A DNA stretch of 48,095 bases from JBBQXK01 sp038251625 (lineage in GTDB: Bacteria > Pseudomonadota > Alphaproteobacteria > Rhodobacterales > Rhodobacteraceae). Shown piece by piece: positions 8,470 through 16,054 of this stretch. The notes below the pieces were generated by a model. It worked only from the letters and a program-made list of their open reading frames with translations. It did not search any database and was not told the origin of the DNA. Made by a program: the position numbers and the translations under genes. Each line of letters begins with the position of its first letter. Position 1 is the first letter of the stretch. Location of the stretch: the NCBI GenBank assembly GCA_038251625.1, contig JBBSBE010000014.1:1-48095 (forward strand), given 5' to 3'.

Positions 8470-9950
8470 CACGACGCCAATCTGTGTGCGAGGTCATTTT
8501 CGTCGGTCTCAGCCGGCATGATCTCATCAGTGATCCGCCCCGCGCGCATCACCAGAAGGCGATGGCAGGTGGCCAGAAGCTCTGGCAGGTCGTCCGAGAT
8601 GACTACGACACCCAGACCCGTCGCCGAAAGATCGCGGATGATCCCATGAATTTCCGCCTTCGAACCGACATCGACCCCCACGCTTGGCCCGTTCAGCACC
8701 AGAACGCGCGGCGAGGTGGCCAGCCACCGCGCGAGAACCACGCGCTGCTGATTGCCACCCGACAGCGCGCGCACCGGCGCATCGACCGAGGGCGCCTTGA
8801 CCTTCAGCCGCGTCAGCCAGTCTGTGGCCTCGCCCCAAAGCCCCGGCAGATCCAGAAACCCAGCCCGTTCATGTGCGGCAAGCCGCCCGATCCCCACATT
8901 GCGCGCAATGGATTGCGTCAGGAAAAGCCCCTCGGTCAGCCGGTCTTCGGGCACATAGCCGATCCCCGCCCTCACCGCTGCCAACGGATCACCCAGCCGC
9001 ACGGCCTGACCCGCAAGCCGGATCATGCCACCTTCCGGCGCAACAAGCCCGAAAAGTGCCTTGGCCAGCGCCGTGCGCCCTGAACCCAGAAGCCCGGAGA
9101 TGCCCAGCACCTCACCCGCGCGAAGATCAAAACTGACATCTGAAAAGGCGCCCGGTTTGGTCAGCCCCCGAACCTCCATCAGCAAGGGCGCGCCGGGGTC
9201 AAGCGGGTCGGGCGGCGTTTCGGCGACGTCGCGCCCCGTCATGTGGCGCGTCAGCGAGGCGGCGTCGAAATCGGTCGCTGGGCCTTCGGCCACCTTGCGC
9301 CCGTTCCGCAGCACCACGACCTTCTCACAAACCTCCAGCACTTCCGCCAGCTTGTGACTGACAAAGAGCACCGCCACGCCATCAGCCTTCAGCCGCCGGA
9401 TAATGCCCAGAAGCCCGCGCACCTCACGTTCGGTCAGCGCGGTCGTGGGCTCATCCATGATGATAAGTCGCGCATCGCGGGCCAGCGCCCGGCAGATCGC
9501 CACCAATTGCTTGTGCGCGACCGACAGCGTTTCGACCCGCGCATTCAGATCAAGCGCCACCCCCACGCGTTCCAGCGTTGCCCGTGCGATCTCGTGCACC
9601 CGCGCGCGGTTGAAAAGGCGCCGGTGCGCCCCAAGCTCTGCGCTGAAGGCGATGTTTTCGGCAACCGTAAGGTTCGGAAAAAGCGAGAAATCCTGAAAGA
9701 TCACCATCACCCCGGCATCCGCCGAAAGGCGGGGGTTCAGTGCGCCCTGCAACCGGCCGGCAAACCGGATTTCGGCGCGATCCGGCTGCTCCACACCAGC
9801 GAGTATCTTGATCAGGGTGGACTTGCCGCTGCCATTTTCACCGGCAAGGCACACAGCCTCGCCCGCGCCGATGGTAAAGCCCACATCGTCGAGCGCCGTG
9901 ATCCCGGCGTAGGTTTTCGTCACACCCTCAAGGGCGATAAGGTCTGTCAC
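8469..9950 (-). CDS. Sugar ABC transporter ATP-binding protein (RbsA/LsrA-type)
   Basis: A 493-residue cytoplasmic protein with two ABC domains. Domain 1 has Walker A GENGSGKST, a degenerate signature segment (VAHKQ) and Walker B LIIMDEPTTAL. Domain 2 has the altered P-loop GLLGSGRTALA and signature LSGGNQQRVVLARWL. This asymmetry is typical of ribose/xylose-class ATPases. Walker B of domain 2 reads RVLVLNGPSVGVDVG, with Asn-Gly where Asp-Glu is usual, so the second site is probably hydrolytically weak. It starts with GTG at 9950, 59 bp after the binding-protein stop, with a stem-loop in the gap. Confidence 0.92.
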   Translation of the reverse strand: MTDLIALEGVTKTYAGITALDDVGFTIGAGEAVCLAGENGSGKSTLIKILAGVEQPDRAEIRFAGRLQGALNPRLSADAGVMVIFQDFSLFPNLTVAENIAFSAELGAHRRLFNRARVHEIARATLERVGVALDLNARVETLSVAHKQLVAICRALARDARLIIMDEPTTALTEREVRGLLGIIRRLKADGVAVLFVSHKLAEVLEVCEKVVVLRNGRKVAEGPATDFDAASLTRHMTGRDVAETPPDPLDPGAPLLMEVRGLTKPGAFSDVSFDLRAGEVLGISGLLGSGRTALAKALFGLVAPEGGMIRLAGQAVRLGDPLAAVRAGIGYVPEDRLTEGLFLTQSIARNVGIGRLAAHERAGFLDLPGLWGEATDWLTRLKVKAPSVDAPVRALSGGNQQRVVLARWLATSPRVLVLNGPSVGVDVGSKAEIHGIIRDLSATGLGVVVISDDLPELLATCHRLLVMRAGRITDEIMPAETDENDLAHRLAS

Positions 9951-9973
9951 GGGATATGGGCCCTTTTGGCGAA

Positions 9974-10003
9974 GGGCCGAGGGGTATCAACGCCCCCCGG
10001 CCC
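9974..10003 (-). terminator. Intra-operon stem-loop after sugar-binding protein gene
   Basis: Arms 9974-9984 and 9993-10003 pair at 10 of 11 positions around an 8-base loop. It lies six bases past the binding-protein stop (10010) and upstream of the ATPase gene. There is no T-run, so it more likely protects the upstream mRNA or partly attenuates transcription than terminates fully. Confidence 0.6.
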
Positions 10004-10009
10004 GTTCCA

Positions 10010-10993
10010 TCAGAACGGATATTCGGCCATGTTGGCCTTGTTCACGTTCACCCAAGCCTGACCGTAGATGACCTTGCCGTCGAGCTTGATCTTCTCATAG
10101 CCCGAAAGCCCAAGATCATCGCCATCCGAGATGGTTTTTCCGTCCATCACCATTTGCGCGATCTTGTTCATCGCGTAGCCCGCGACGGACGGATCCCAAA
10201 AGCCGATCCCGTCGACCGCGCCGGTATCAAGATACTGACCCGCAATCGATGGCAGCGACGTGCCAAACACGCAGGTTGCATCCGCAAGCCCCCGCTCTTC
10301 GATGGCAAGGCCGATGCCCGCCACGTCGGTCGAGGCCGAGCCTTGCAAACCCTTCACGTTCGGGAAGGCGCGCAACACTTCCTGCGCTTTCTCATAGGCT
10401 TTCTGCTGGTCGTCGAAGGTTTCGTTCTTGTCGCCCACCAGCACCATGTCAGGATACTTTTCCTTCTGGTAGGCAATGGCCCCATCGACCCACTGGTTGT
10501 GCGTCTGGCTGGTAAGCGAGCCCACGAACACGGCATACTCGCCTTTGCCACCCATGCAGGTCGCCATCTGTTCCATCAGGTTGGCGCCAAAATCCTCGTT
10601 CTTGAAGGCCTCGAGGTCATAGGTGGTGTTTTGCTGGCTTGCCGCTTCATGGGTCACCACGGTGATGCCCGCGTCCATCGCGCGCTTCAACACAGGCTCC
10701 AGCGCCTCGGGGCTCATCGGCACCACGGCGAGCGCGTTCACGCCCTGTGCGATCATGTCCTCGATCAGCGCGGCCTGCTGCTGGGGGTCGGCCTGGGCTG
10801 GACCCACCTGGAATGCATTGCTGCCAGTGTCGGCCGCATACTGCTTCACGCCCTCCTCCATGCGGTTGAACCACTGGATGCCCGCAATCTTGACCACGGT
10901 GGCGATCTTGGTTTCTGCCACGGCTGCCGAGGCGCCAAAGGCCAGCGCCGAGGCGGTTGCGCAAAGCGCGAGTAGAGTTGTTCTGGTCGTCAT
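10010..10993 (-). CDS. Periplasmic sugar-binding protein (Peripla_BP_4, LsrB/RbsB-like)
   Basis: A 327-residue secreted binding protein. An N-terminal signal peptide (MTTRTTLLALCATASALAFGASAAVAE) ends with AVA-E. The mature part has the type I fold: KIATVVKIAGIQWFNRMEEGV, PMSPEALEPVLKRAMDAGI and NQWVDGAIAYQK follow the ribose/AI-2-binding pattern. The ATG at 10993 sits behind GGGAGGAAG, and a TTG one codon earlier is less likely. It delivers the sugar to the ATPase and permeases below it. Resemblance to LsrB does not mean AI-2, since no LsrF/LsrG is present. Confidence 0.9.
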   Translation of the reverse strand: MTTRTTLLALCATASALAFGASAAVAETKIATVVKIAGIQWFNRMEEGVKQYAADTGSNAFQVGPAQADPQQQAALIEDMIAQGVNALAVVPMSPEALEPVLKRAMDAGITVVTHEAASQQNTTYDLEAFKNEDFGANLMEQMATCMGGKGEYAVFVGSLTSQTHNQWVDGAIAYQKEKYPDMVLVGDKNETFDDQQKAYEKAQEVLRAFPNVKGLQGSASTDVAGIGLAIEERGLADATCVFGTSLPSIAGQYLDTGAVDGIGFWDPSVAGYAMNKIAQMVMDGKTISDGDDLGLSGYEKIKLDGKVIYGQAWVNVNKANMAEYPF

Positions 10994-11224
10994 CAATCTT
11001 CCTCCCTGAAGATATCCCCGTTCGGGGGCACGTGTCTTGCTGAACGACTATATGTCGTGCGGCGGGTTTTTCTACATCAGATTTGCCTGTAAGTCGTGTT
11101 TTTATTCTTCCTAATCAGTGTTCTACCGTCACTCCGCCGGTTGCCCCGGAAAAGAGCATTCTGCCGCCGGAGGGGCGGACTCGCGATCGCGTTCTGGCGG
11201 GCGGAATGTTGTTTTTGCGTCGGT
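10994..11224. promoter_or_regulatory. Promoter region of the ABC importer/dhaKL genes
   Basis: This 231-bp gap separates the E2 gene from the binding-protein gene, both on the minus strand, and is lower in GC than its flanks. It holds a perfect inverted repeat ACGAC-TATAT-GTCGT at 11044-11058, about 51 bp upstream of the binding-protein start, and a CCCC-GTTC-GGGG hairpin at 11016-11027 in the leader. A further GTCGTG copy lies near 11090. The inverted repeat is a candidate operator for the SorC regulator at 16055, but it does not match the palindromes at 15955-15996. I see no clear terminator for the E2 gene. Confidence 0.4.
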
Positions 11225-12412
11225 TCAACCCTTCCTTGCGACGGGCGCTGCCGACATTTCCGCGCCAATGAGACCAGCAACCAGATCAGGCGCCGCCAGA
11301 TGGGGTAAATGGCCTGCACCGCGCACCAGATGGATTGCAGCGCGCGCGGGCAGGTTCGCGCAATCGCGCCAATCGAGAATCCCGTCACTCGTGCCGAAAA
11401 TCGCCGTGATGGGACAACGGATCACGGAAAGATCGGCGGAAATGTCGACTTGCTGAAAACCATCGACAGCAGCAAGCCGCGCCATCGGCGCCATGCCGTC
11501 ACGGCAAAGCCGCAGGCGTTCCAGTTCTGCCTGCAACATCAAATCCGACAGTGGCCCTGCCCCCAGAAGCGTCAGTGCGCGCGCCAGTGCAGGCGTCGTT
11601 TCGGCGCGCAGCATCCCATCGACGAAGTCTGCGTTGATGCGCGGCCCAAGGCCCGCTGGCGCAAGCAAAACCAGCCGCTCAACGCGCGCGCCCAGCGCAC
11701 GGGCAAGCCCGGTCGCAAGCACTGCGCCGAAGGAATGACCGACAAGACGCACCGGGCCGGGCGGCAGATGCGGCAAAAGGGCAGCCACGGCCTCGGCAAT
11801 CGAACCGACCGCCGGCAGGGCGCCATGGCCGGGTAGGTCGAGCACCAGCACCGAATGTCCAGCGCGGCCCAGCCGTGCGGGCAGATCGCGCCATCCCTTT
11901 GGCTGGTCGAACAAACCATGCAGCAAGACGACCGTCGCAGCCTCGCCCCCACCAAAAGCCACCACATCCGCCCCTGTAATCCGACAGCGCCGCCCTGTGC
12001 CGGGAACCAGCGCAAGCGATGCGCCGGTCATCCGCGCAATCCGGCGTGCAACGGGACTGGCCGCTGCCCGCGCGGGCGTACCCGGCGGCCGAGAGGGCAC
12101 AACCGACGCTGCAGCAACGGGCAAAGGCCCGGCCTGCGGCGCAGTGCTGGCGGCAGGCACCGCGATTGTGGCTTCGCTTTCGATCTCGGCAATCGGCTGG
12201 TCAAGTGCAACCGTCTCGCCCGGCGCCACCAGCTGCGCGATCAGAACCCCATCCTGCAACGCGGGCACTTCGACCACAGTCTTGTCCGTCTCGACCTCCA
12301 GCAGCACATCGCCGCGCGCGAAAACAACGCCCGGGGCCACCAGCCATTCGGTGACTGTCGCCTCTTCCATTGTTTCCCCAAGCCGGGGAAGCGTGATCAC
12401 TGCGCGGCCCAT
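11225..12412 (-). CDS. E2 subunit of acetoin-dehydrogenase-type complex fused to alpha/beta hydrolase (AcoC-like)
   Basis: A 395-residue protein in three parts. Residues 1-80 are a lipoyl domain with the lipoylation motif ETDK. About 110-150 is the E1/E3-binding domain (SPVARRIARMTG). About 155-395 is an alpha/beta hydrolase with VVLLHGLFD, nucleophile elbow GHSFGA and acid/His region GAGHLPHL. The acyltransferase catalytic domain normal for E2 is absent, as in AcoC of acetoin dehydrogenase. In such complexes the E1 cleaves an alpha-hydroxyketone, or decarboxylates a 2-oxoacid, and passes an acyl group to lipoamide and CoA. Its start overlaps the E1 beta end by 16 bases. No E3 (dihydrolipoamide dehydrogenase) is in the window, so a shared E3 is assumed. 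Confidence 0.88.
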   Translation of the reverse strand: MGRAVITLPRLGETMEEATVTEWLVAPGVVFARGDVLLEVETDKTVVEVPALQDGVLIAQLVAPGETVALDQPIAEIESEATIAVPAASTAPQAGPLPVAAASVVPSRPPGTPARAAASPVARRIARMTGASLALVPGTGRRCRITGADVVAFGGGEAATVVLLHGLFDQPKGWRDLPARLGRAGHSVLVLDLPGHGALPAVGSIAEAVAALLPHLPPGPVRLVGHSFGAVLATGLARALGARVERLVLLAPAGLGPRINADFVDGMLRAETTPALARALTLLGAGPLSDLMLQAELERLRLCRDGMAPMARLAAVDGFQQVDISADLSVIRCPITAIFGTSDGILDWRDCANLPARAAIHLVRGAGHLPHLAAPDLVAGLIGAEMSAAPVARKG

Positions 12413-13404
12413 TGCGGTGCCTCCCGTGTGACCAGCCAGCGGGCAGTTTCGGCGATCAGGCGTGCGTCCGGGATCGAACCACGTTCAAGAGCTGGGGCAA
12501 CCGGGATCGGGATATCCTCGCCGCCAAGCCGAAGGATGGGTTCTTCCAGCCAATCGAAACAGGCCTCACCCAGCCGTGCGGCGATCTCGGACGCGACAGA
12601 CCCTGTCAGCGCAGCTTCTGTTACAACCAGCGCGCGCCCGGTCCGGCATACGGATTCGATCAGCGGTGCCTCGTCCAGTGGGTTGAGACACCGAAGGTCG
12701 ATCACTTCAGCCTCGACCCCCTGTCCCGCAAGCACCTCGGCGGCGGCAAGCGCCTCGTGCAGCATACGGGAATAGGCGATGATGGTCAGGTCGCGCCCCG
12801 AACGCCGCACGACGGGGACGCCCCAATCCCCATCGGGCCAGCCGATGTCAAGCATGCCCTTGCGGGTATAAAGACCCTTGTGTTCGATAAAGACCACCGG
12901 ATCGGGCTGCGTGAGGGCCGCGCGCAACAAATGATAGGCGTCATTCACGGTCGCAGGCATGACTAGGCGTAGACCCGGGATGTGCAGCATCCACGCTTCG
13001 AGGCTCTGGCTGTGCTGGGCCGCCGCCGAGCGCCCCGTGCCGCCCTGCGTGCGCAGCACCATAGGCACGCCGATCTGGCCACCGAACATGTAACGGCTTT
13101 TCGCGGCCTGATTAGCCAGTTGGTCCATCACCAGCCCCACGAAATCCACGTACATCAGTTCGGCCACGGGCCGCAGTCCGGTCATCGCCGCCCCCACGGC
13201 CACGCCAACGATCCCCGCTTCCGAGATCGGCGCGTCGATCACGCGGTGCGCTCCGAAAAGGTCGATCAGTCCTTTGGTCACGCCGTAGGCGCCGCCATAA
13301 AGCCCCACCTCCTCGCCGATCAGCACAACATCCGGATCGGCCTCCATCGCATCGAGCAAGGCCTGACGGATTGCCTCACGATAGGTGGTCTCGACCGCGC
13401 TCAT
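12397..13404 (-). CDS. E1 beta subunit, acetoin/2-oxoacid dehydrogenase type (AcoB-like)
   Basis: A 335-residue thiamine-diphosphate E1 beta subunit with N-terminal Transket_pyr and C-terminal Transketolase_C domains. MEADPDVVLIGEEVGLYGGAYG carries the glutamate expected to activate the cofactor. APISEAGIVGVAVGAAMTGLRPV and QGGTGRSAAAQHSQSLEAW are family hallmarks. It starts at 13404, overlapping the E1 alpha stop (ATGA), so the heterotetramer partners are made in step. Embedded in a sugar operon, it may act on a ketose or a ketose-derived hydroxyketone rather than on acetoin. That is inference. Confidence 0.9.
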   Translation of the reverse strand: MSAVETTYREAIRQALLDAMEADPDVVLIGEEVGLYGGAYGVTKGLIDLFGAHRVIDAPISEAGIVGVAVGAAMTGLRPVAELMYVDFVGLVMDQLANQAAKSRYMFGGQIGVPMVLRTQGGTGRSAAAQHSQSLEAWMLHIPGLRLVMPATVNDAYHLLRAALTQPDPVVFIEHKGLYTRKGMLDIGWPDGDWGVPVVRRSGRDLTIIAYSRMLHEALAAAEVLAGQGVEAEVIDLRCLNPLDEAPLIESVCRTGRALVVTEAALTGSVASEIAARLGEACFDWLEEPILRLGGEDIPIPVAPALERGSIPDARLIAETARWLVTREAPQWAAQ

Positions 13405-14438
13405 GCCGGTTCCCCCAGGATCGCAGCCAGACGCGCGGCTTGCGGACGCGGTGCCGGGGTGCCCGGCGCGTACACATCTTCGAACATCGTGGGCATCCCC
13501 GGCGCTTCGGCCGTGACCGCAAAATCGAGCGCTAGATCCATCTCGGCGCCCGCCTCTGCATCGATCCGCGCAAGGTCTTCCTCAGCACCAAGTCCCGTCT
13601 GCGTCAGCTTTGCGCGCGCATGGCCAACGGGATCACGTGCGCGCCCCTCTGCTTCCTCTTCCGGCGTGCGATAGGGGCTTTTGTCCATCCGCGCATGGCC
13701 AAAGAACCGGTAGGCATCAATCTCGAGAAACGCAGGCCTCCCTTCGCGCGCGCCTGCAGCCAGCGCGCGGGCGGCATCGTGCACCGCCTCCACGTCCGTG
13801 CCATCCGCCCGCGCTGCGGCAAGGCCGAAAGCCTCGGCCCGTGCGTCAAAGGCGTGGCGCCCTGCAGAACGATCCACACGGGTGCCCATACCATACTGGT
13901 TGTTGATGCACACGAATATGCAGGGCAATTGCCAGAGTGACGCCATGTTCATGGCCTCGTAGAGGATGCCCTGCTGCATCGCGCCGTCGCCGAAAAAGGC
14001 CACCGAAACCTGCCCGGAGCCACGATTGCGATAGGTCAGCCCAGCCCCTACCACATGCGGAATGCCGCCGCCGACGATGGCATTGGCACCCAGATGCCCC
14101 AAGGCGCGGTCCGCGATGTGCATCGAACCGCCCTTGCCCCGGCAATAGCCCGCCTCCTTGCCCGCAATCTCTGCCATCATGCGCGCCGGATCGGCGCCAC
14201 GTGCCAAAAACACGCCATGCCCACGATGATGCGTGGTGAATGTATCGCCCGCATCCATCGCATCAGCCACGCCCACCACGGCCTCCTCACCGATGGAAAG
14301 GTGCAGCATGGACCCGGCACTTTCGCCTTTCAGGAACAACTCACCCACCCGTTCCTCGAACGAGCGGATGCGCCGCATGGTGCGGTAGCGGGCCAGCATC
14401 CCACTGTTGGCAAGGTCAGTGGTTTGGGCCGCGGTCAT
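13401..14438 (-). CDS. E1 alpha subunit, acetoin/2-oxoacid dehydrogenase type (AcoA-like)
   Basis: A 345-residue E1_dh-family protein. RTMRRIRSFEERVGELFLKG begins the fold. The ThDP motif is intact: GDG, 26 residues, then NN (FFGDGAMQQ... to ICINNQYGMGT). HHRGHGVFLARG and GKGGSMHIAD are typical of the acetoin/pyruvate group. The ATG at 14438 follows GGGAGG, and a frame extension to 14630 lies inside the kinase gene and is rejected. It overlaps the FGGY kinase stop by 4 bases. It should bind ThDP with E1 beta and feed acyl groups to the E2-hydrolase. The substrate is unknown. Confidence 0.9.
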   Translation of the reverse strand: MTAAQTTDLANSGMLARYRTMRRIRSFEERVGELFLKGESAGSMLHLSIGEEAVVGVADAMDAGDTFTTHHRGHGVFLARGADPARMMAEIAGKEAGYCRGKGGSMHIADRALGHLGANAIVGGGIPHVVGAGLTYRNRGSGQVSVAFFGDGAMQQGILYEAMNMASLWQLPCIFVCINNQYGMGTRVDRSAGRHAFDARAEAFGLAAARADGTDVEAVHDAARALAAGAREGRPAFLEIDAYRFFGHARMDKSPYRTPEEEAEGRARDPVGHARAKLTQTGLGAEEDLARIDAEAGAEMDLALDFAVTAEAPGMPTMFEDVYAPGTPAPRPQAARLAAILGEPA

Positions 14439-15928
14439 GCGTCCTCCCGCAGCGGTTTCAGCGCAGCGTAGGCGGCGCGGTAGCGGGCGTAGATCGGGGC
14501 GTACGCGGCATGGGCGGCCATGTCGGGTTCGATCGTGCACGCTACACGCACCATTTGCGCGCAGGCCGAATCTATCGTCGAAAAATGCCCGGCTCCGCGC
14601 GCAGCGAGGATGGCCGAACCCAGCGCGCATGCCTCTGTCTCTTCGGTCAGCTGCAGCGGCACTCCCAGCGTATCGGCATGCACCTGCAGCCAGAAGGGCG
14701 ATCGCGTGGCCCCGCCCGCCACCACGATGCGGCGGGCGACAAAGGCGTCGCCAAAGGTTTCCACGATCAGCCGCGTGCCAAGGCAGATGCCCTCAACGAT
14801 CGCGCGGTAAACATGGGCAGGCGTGTGCTTCAGCGTCAGGCCCATGATCGCCCCCCGCGCCAGCGCATCGGTATGTGGTGTGCGATTGCCCTGAAAATGA
14901 TCGCACACCAGCAACCCTTCGGCGCCCGGCGGAAGTGCGGCGGCCTCCGCGTTGAGTGTGTCGAAAGAGACTTGATCCGCAAAATGCCGCTTGAACCAGG
15001 CGATGACAGACCCGGTCGAGGTCTGCCCGCCCTCTATGATCGGACGCCCGGGGTAGACGCAGTCCATGTAGGTGCCCCAAACACCGTGTGCATGCACGGC
15101 CCTACTGGCCACCCCCAGTTGCAGGTGCGACGATCCGGTAATCAGGGCCAATTCACCGGGTTGCGTCACCCCAAGCCCGATCATCCCGATAAAGGCATCC
15201 GCCCCGCCCTGCACCACCGGTGTATCGGCCCGCAGGCCCAGATGCGCGGCTGCCGCCGACGACAACCCACCTATGACTGCGCCGGGAGCCAAGATTTCCG
15301 ACGGCCACTTCTCGCGCAAAGCACCAAGGCCCAGCCGCGCGAGCAGCCCGTCAGGCCAGCCGCCGTGGTCCGTCTGATAGTGCCAGCGCATGGTAAGGTT
15401 GTTCAGAGAGGCAACCCAGCGACCGGTAAGCCGAAGGTTCAAGTAATCCTGATATTCCCCCACCCGCGCCGCGCGGGCGAACAGCTCCGCCTGGTGCCGC
15501 GACAGCCAGAGCGCCTTGGGGATCATCCATTCCGGCGACACAGGACCCTGCCCTGCGCCATTCACGCGCAACGCCGGATCGCCACAAGCGGCCACTTCAT
15601 CCGCCTCGCGATGTGCACGCACGTCCATCCACAGAAGCGCGGGCGCAATACTGCGCCCTTCGGCATCCAGCATCACAACAGTGCAAGAGGTAGTATCGGC
15701 CGCAATCGCGCTGATCTGCGAGGGCCCTACCTCCGCAGCGGCCATCGCCTCTCGCACAGCGACACCGCAGGCATGCCACCAATCCTCGGGCACCTGCTCG
15801 GCTCGGCCCGGTTCCGGGAATGACGTCGCATAAGCCGCCTTGCCTACGCCACGCGACCGCCCCGAAAGATCAAAGACATGCGCGCGCAGGCTTTCGGTGC
15901 CGCCGTCGATGCCGATCACATAGGTCAC
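14435..15928 (-). CDS. FGGY-family carbohydrate (pentulose-type) kinase
   Basis: A 497-residue two-domain sugar kinase. IGIDGGTESLRAHVFD is the N-terminal phosphate loop of the FGGY fold. LLWMDVRAH and FQGNRTPHTDALARGAIMGLTLKHTP resemble ribulokinase/pentulose kinases, and VAGGATRSPFWLQVHAD is the C-terminal ATP/adenosine loop. No ATG is available near the fold start. I choose GTG at 15928 with AGGG nine bases upstream, and TTG two codons earlier is an alternative. It is the first gene of the minus arm, divergent from the SorC regulator. Its likely role is to phosphorylate a ketopentose or similar. The precise sugar cannot be read from the motif set. Confidence 0.85.
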   Translation of the reverse strand: MTYVIGIDGGTESLRAHVFDLSGRSRGVGKAAYATSFPEPGRAEQVPEDWWHACGVAVREAMAAAEVGPSQISAIAADTTSCTVVMLDAEGRSIAPALLWMDVRAHREADEVAACGDPALRVNGAGQGPVSPEWMIPKALWLSRHQAELFARAARVGEYQDYLNLRLTGRWVASLNNLTMRWHYQTDHGGWPDGLLARLGLGALREKWPSEILAPGAVIGGLSSAAAAHLGLRADTPVVQGGADAFIGMIGLGVTQPGELALITGSSHLQLGVASRAVHAHGVWGTYMDCVYPGRPIIEGGQTSTGSVIAWFKRHFADQVSFDTLNAEAAALPPGAEGLLVCDHFQGNRTPHTDALARGAIMGLTLKHTPAHVYRAIVEGICLGTRLIVETFGDAFVARRIVVAGGATRSPFWLQVHADTLGVPLQLTEETEACALGSAILAARGAGHFSTIDSACAQMVRVACTIEPDMAAHAAYAPIYARYRAAYAALKPLREDA

Positions 15929-15954
15929 GTCCAACGCCCTGTTTCTGCGCTTGC

Positions 15955-15970
15955 ATTGCTGCGCTGCAAT
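15955..15970. promoter_or_regulatory. 16-bp near-perfect palindrome, candidate SorC operator
   Basis: ATTGCTGCGCTGCAAT is palindromic except for one symmetric base pair (arms ATTGC and GCAAT). It lies in the 126-bp divergent region, 26 bp from the kinase start and 84 bp from the regulator start, where an autoregulating sugar regulator would bind. Confidence 0.5.
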
Positions 15971-15973
15971 ATA

Positions 15974-15996
15974 TGTGCGAGTTCTGCACAATTGTG
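15974..15996. promoter_or_regulatory. Overlapping inverted repeats in divergent promoter
   Basis: TGTGC-N7-GCACA (15974-15990) overlaps a perfect 10-bp palindrome CACAATTGTG (15987-15996). Together with 15955-15970 this is a dense block of dyad symmetry between the kinase and sorC-type genes, consistent with cooperative tetramer binding. No function is proven. Confidence 0.45.
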
Positions 15997-16054
15997 ATAT
16001 GCGTTGACGCGAGACCGGGTCAAGCGCTTAATCCATCCCGAACCGGAGCCTCGA

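Noticed and set aside
14240..15823. A 527-residue open frame antisense to the FGGY kinase gene
   Set aside because: It has no recognisable domain and mirrors the kinase codons; GC-rich third positions routinely open such antisense frames. The same applies to the long frames at 5469-6677, 7756-8649, 27618-28931, 38598-39890 and 46270-48072.
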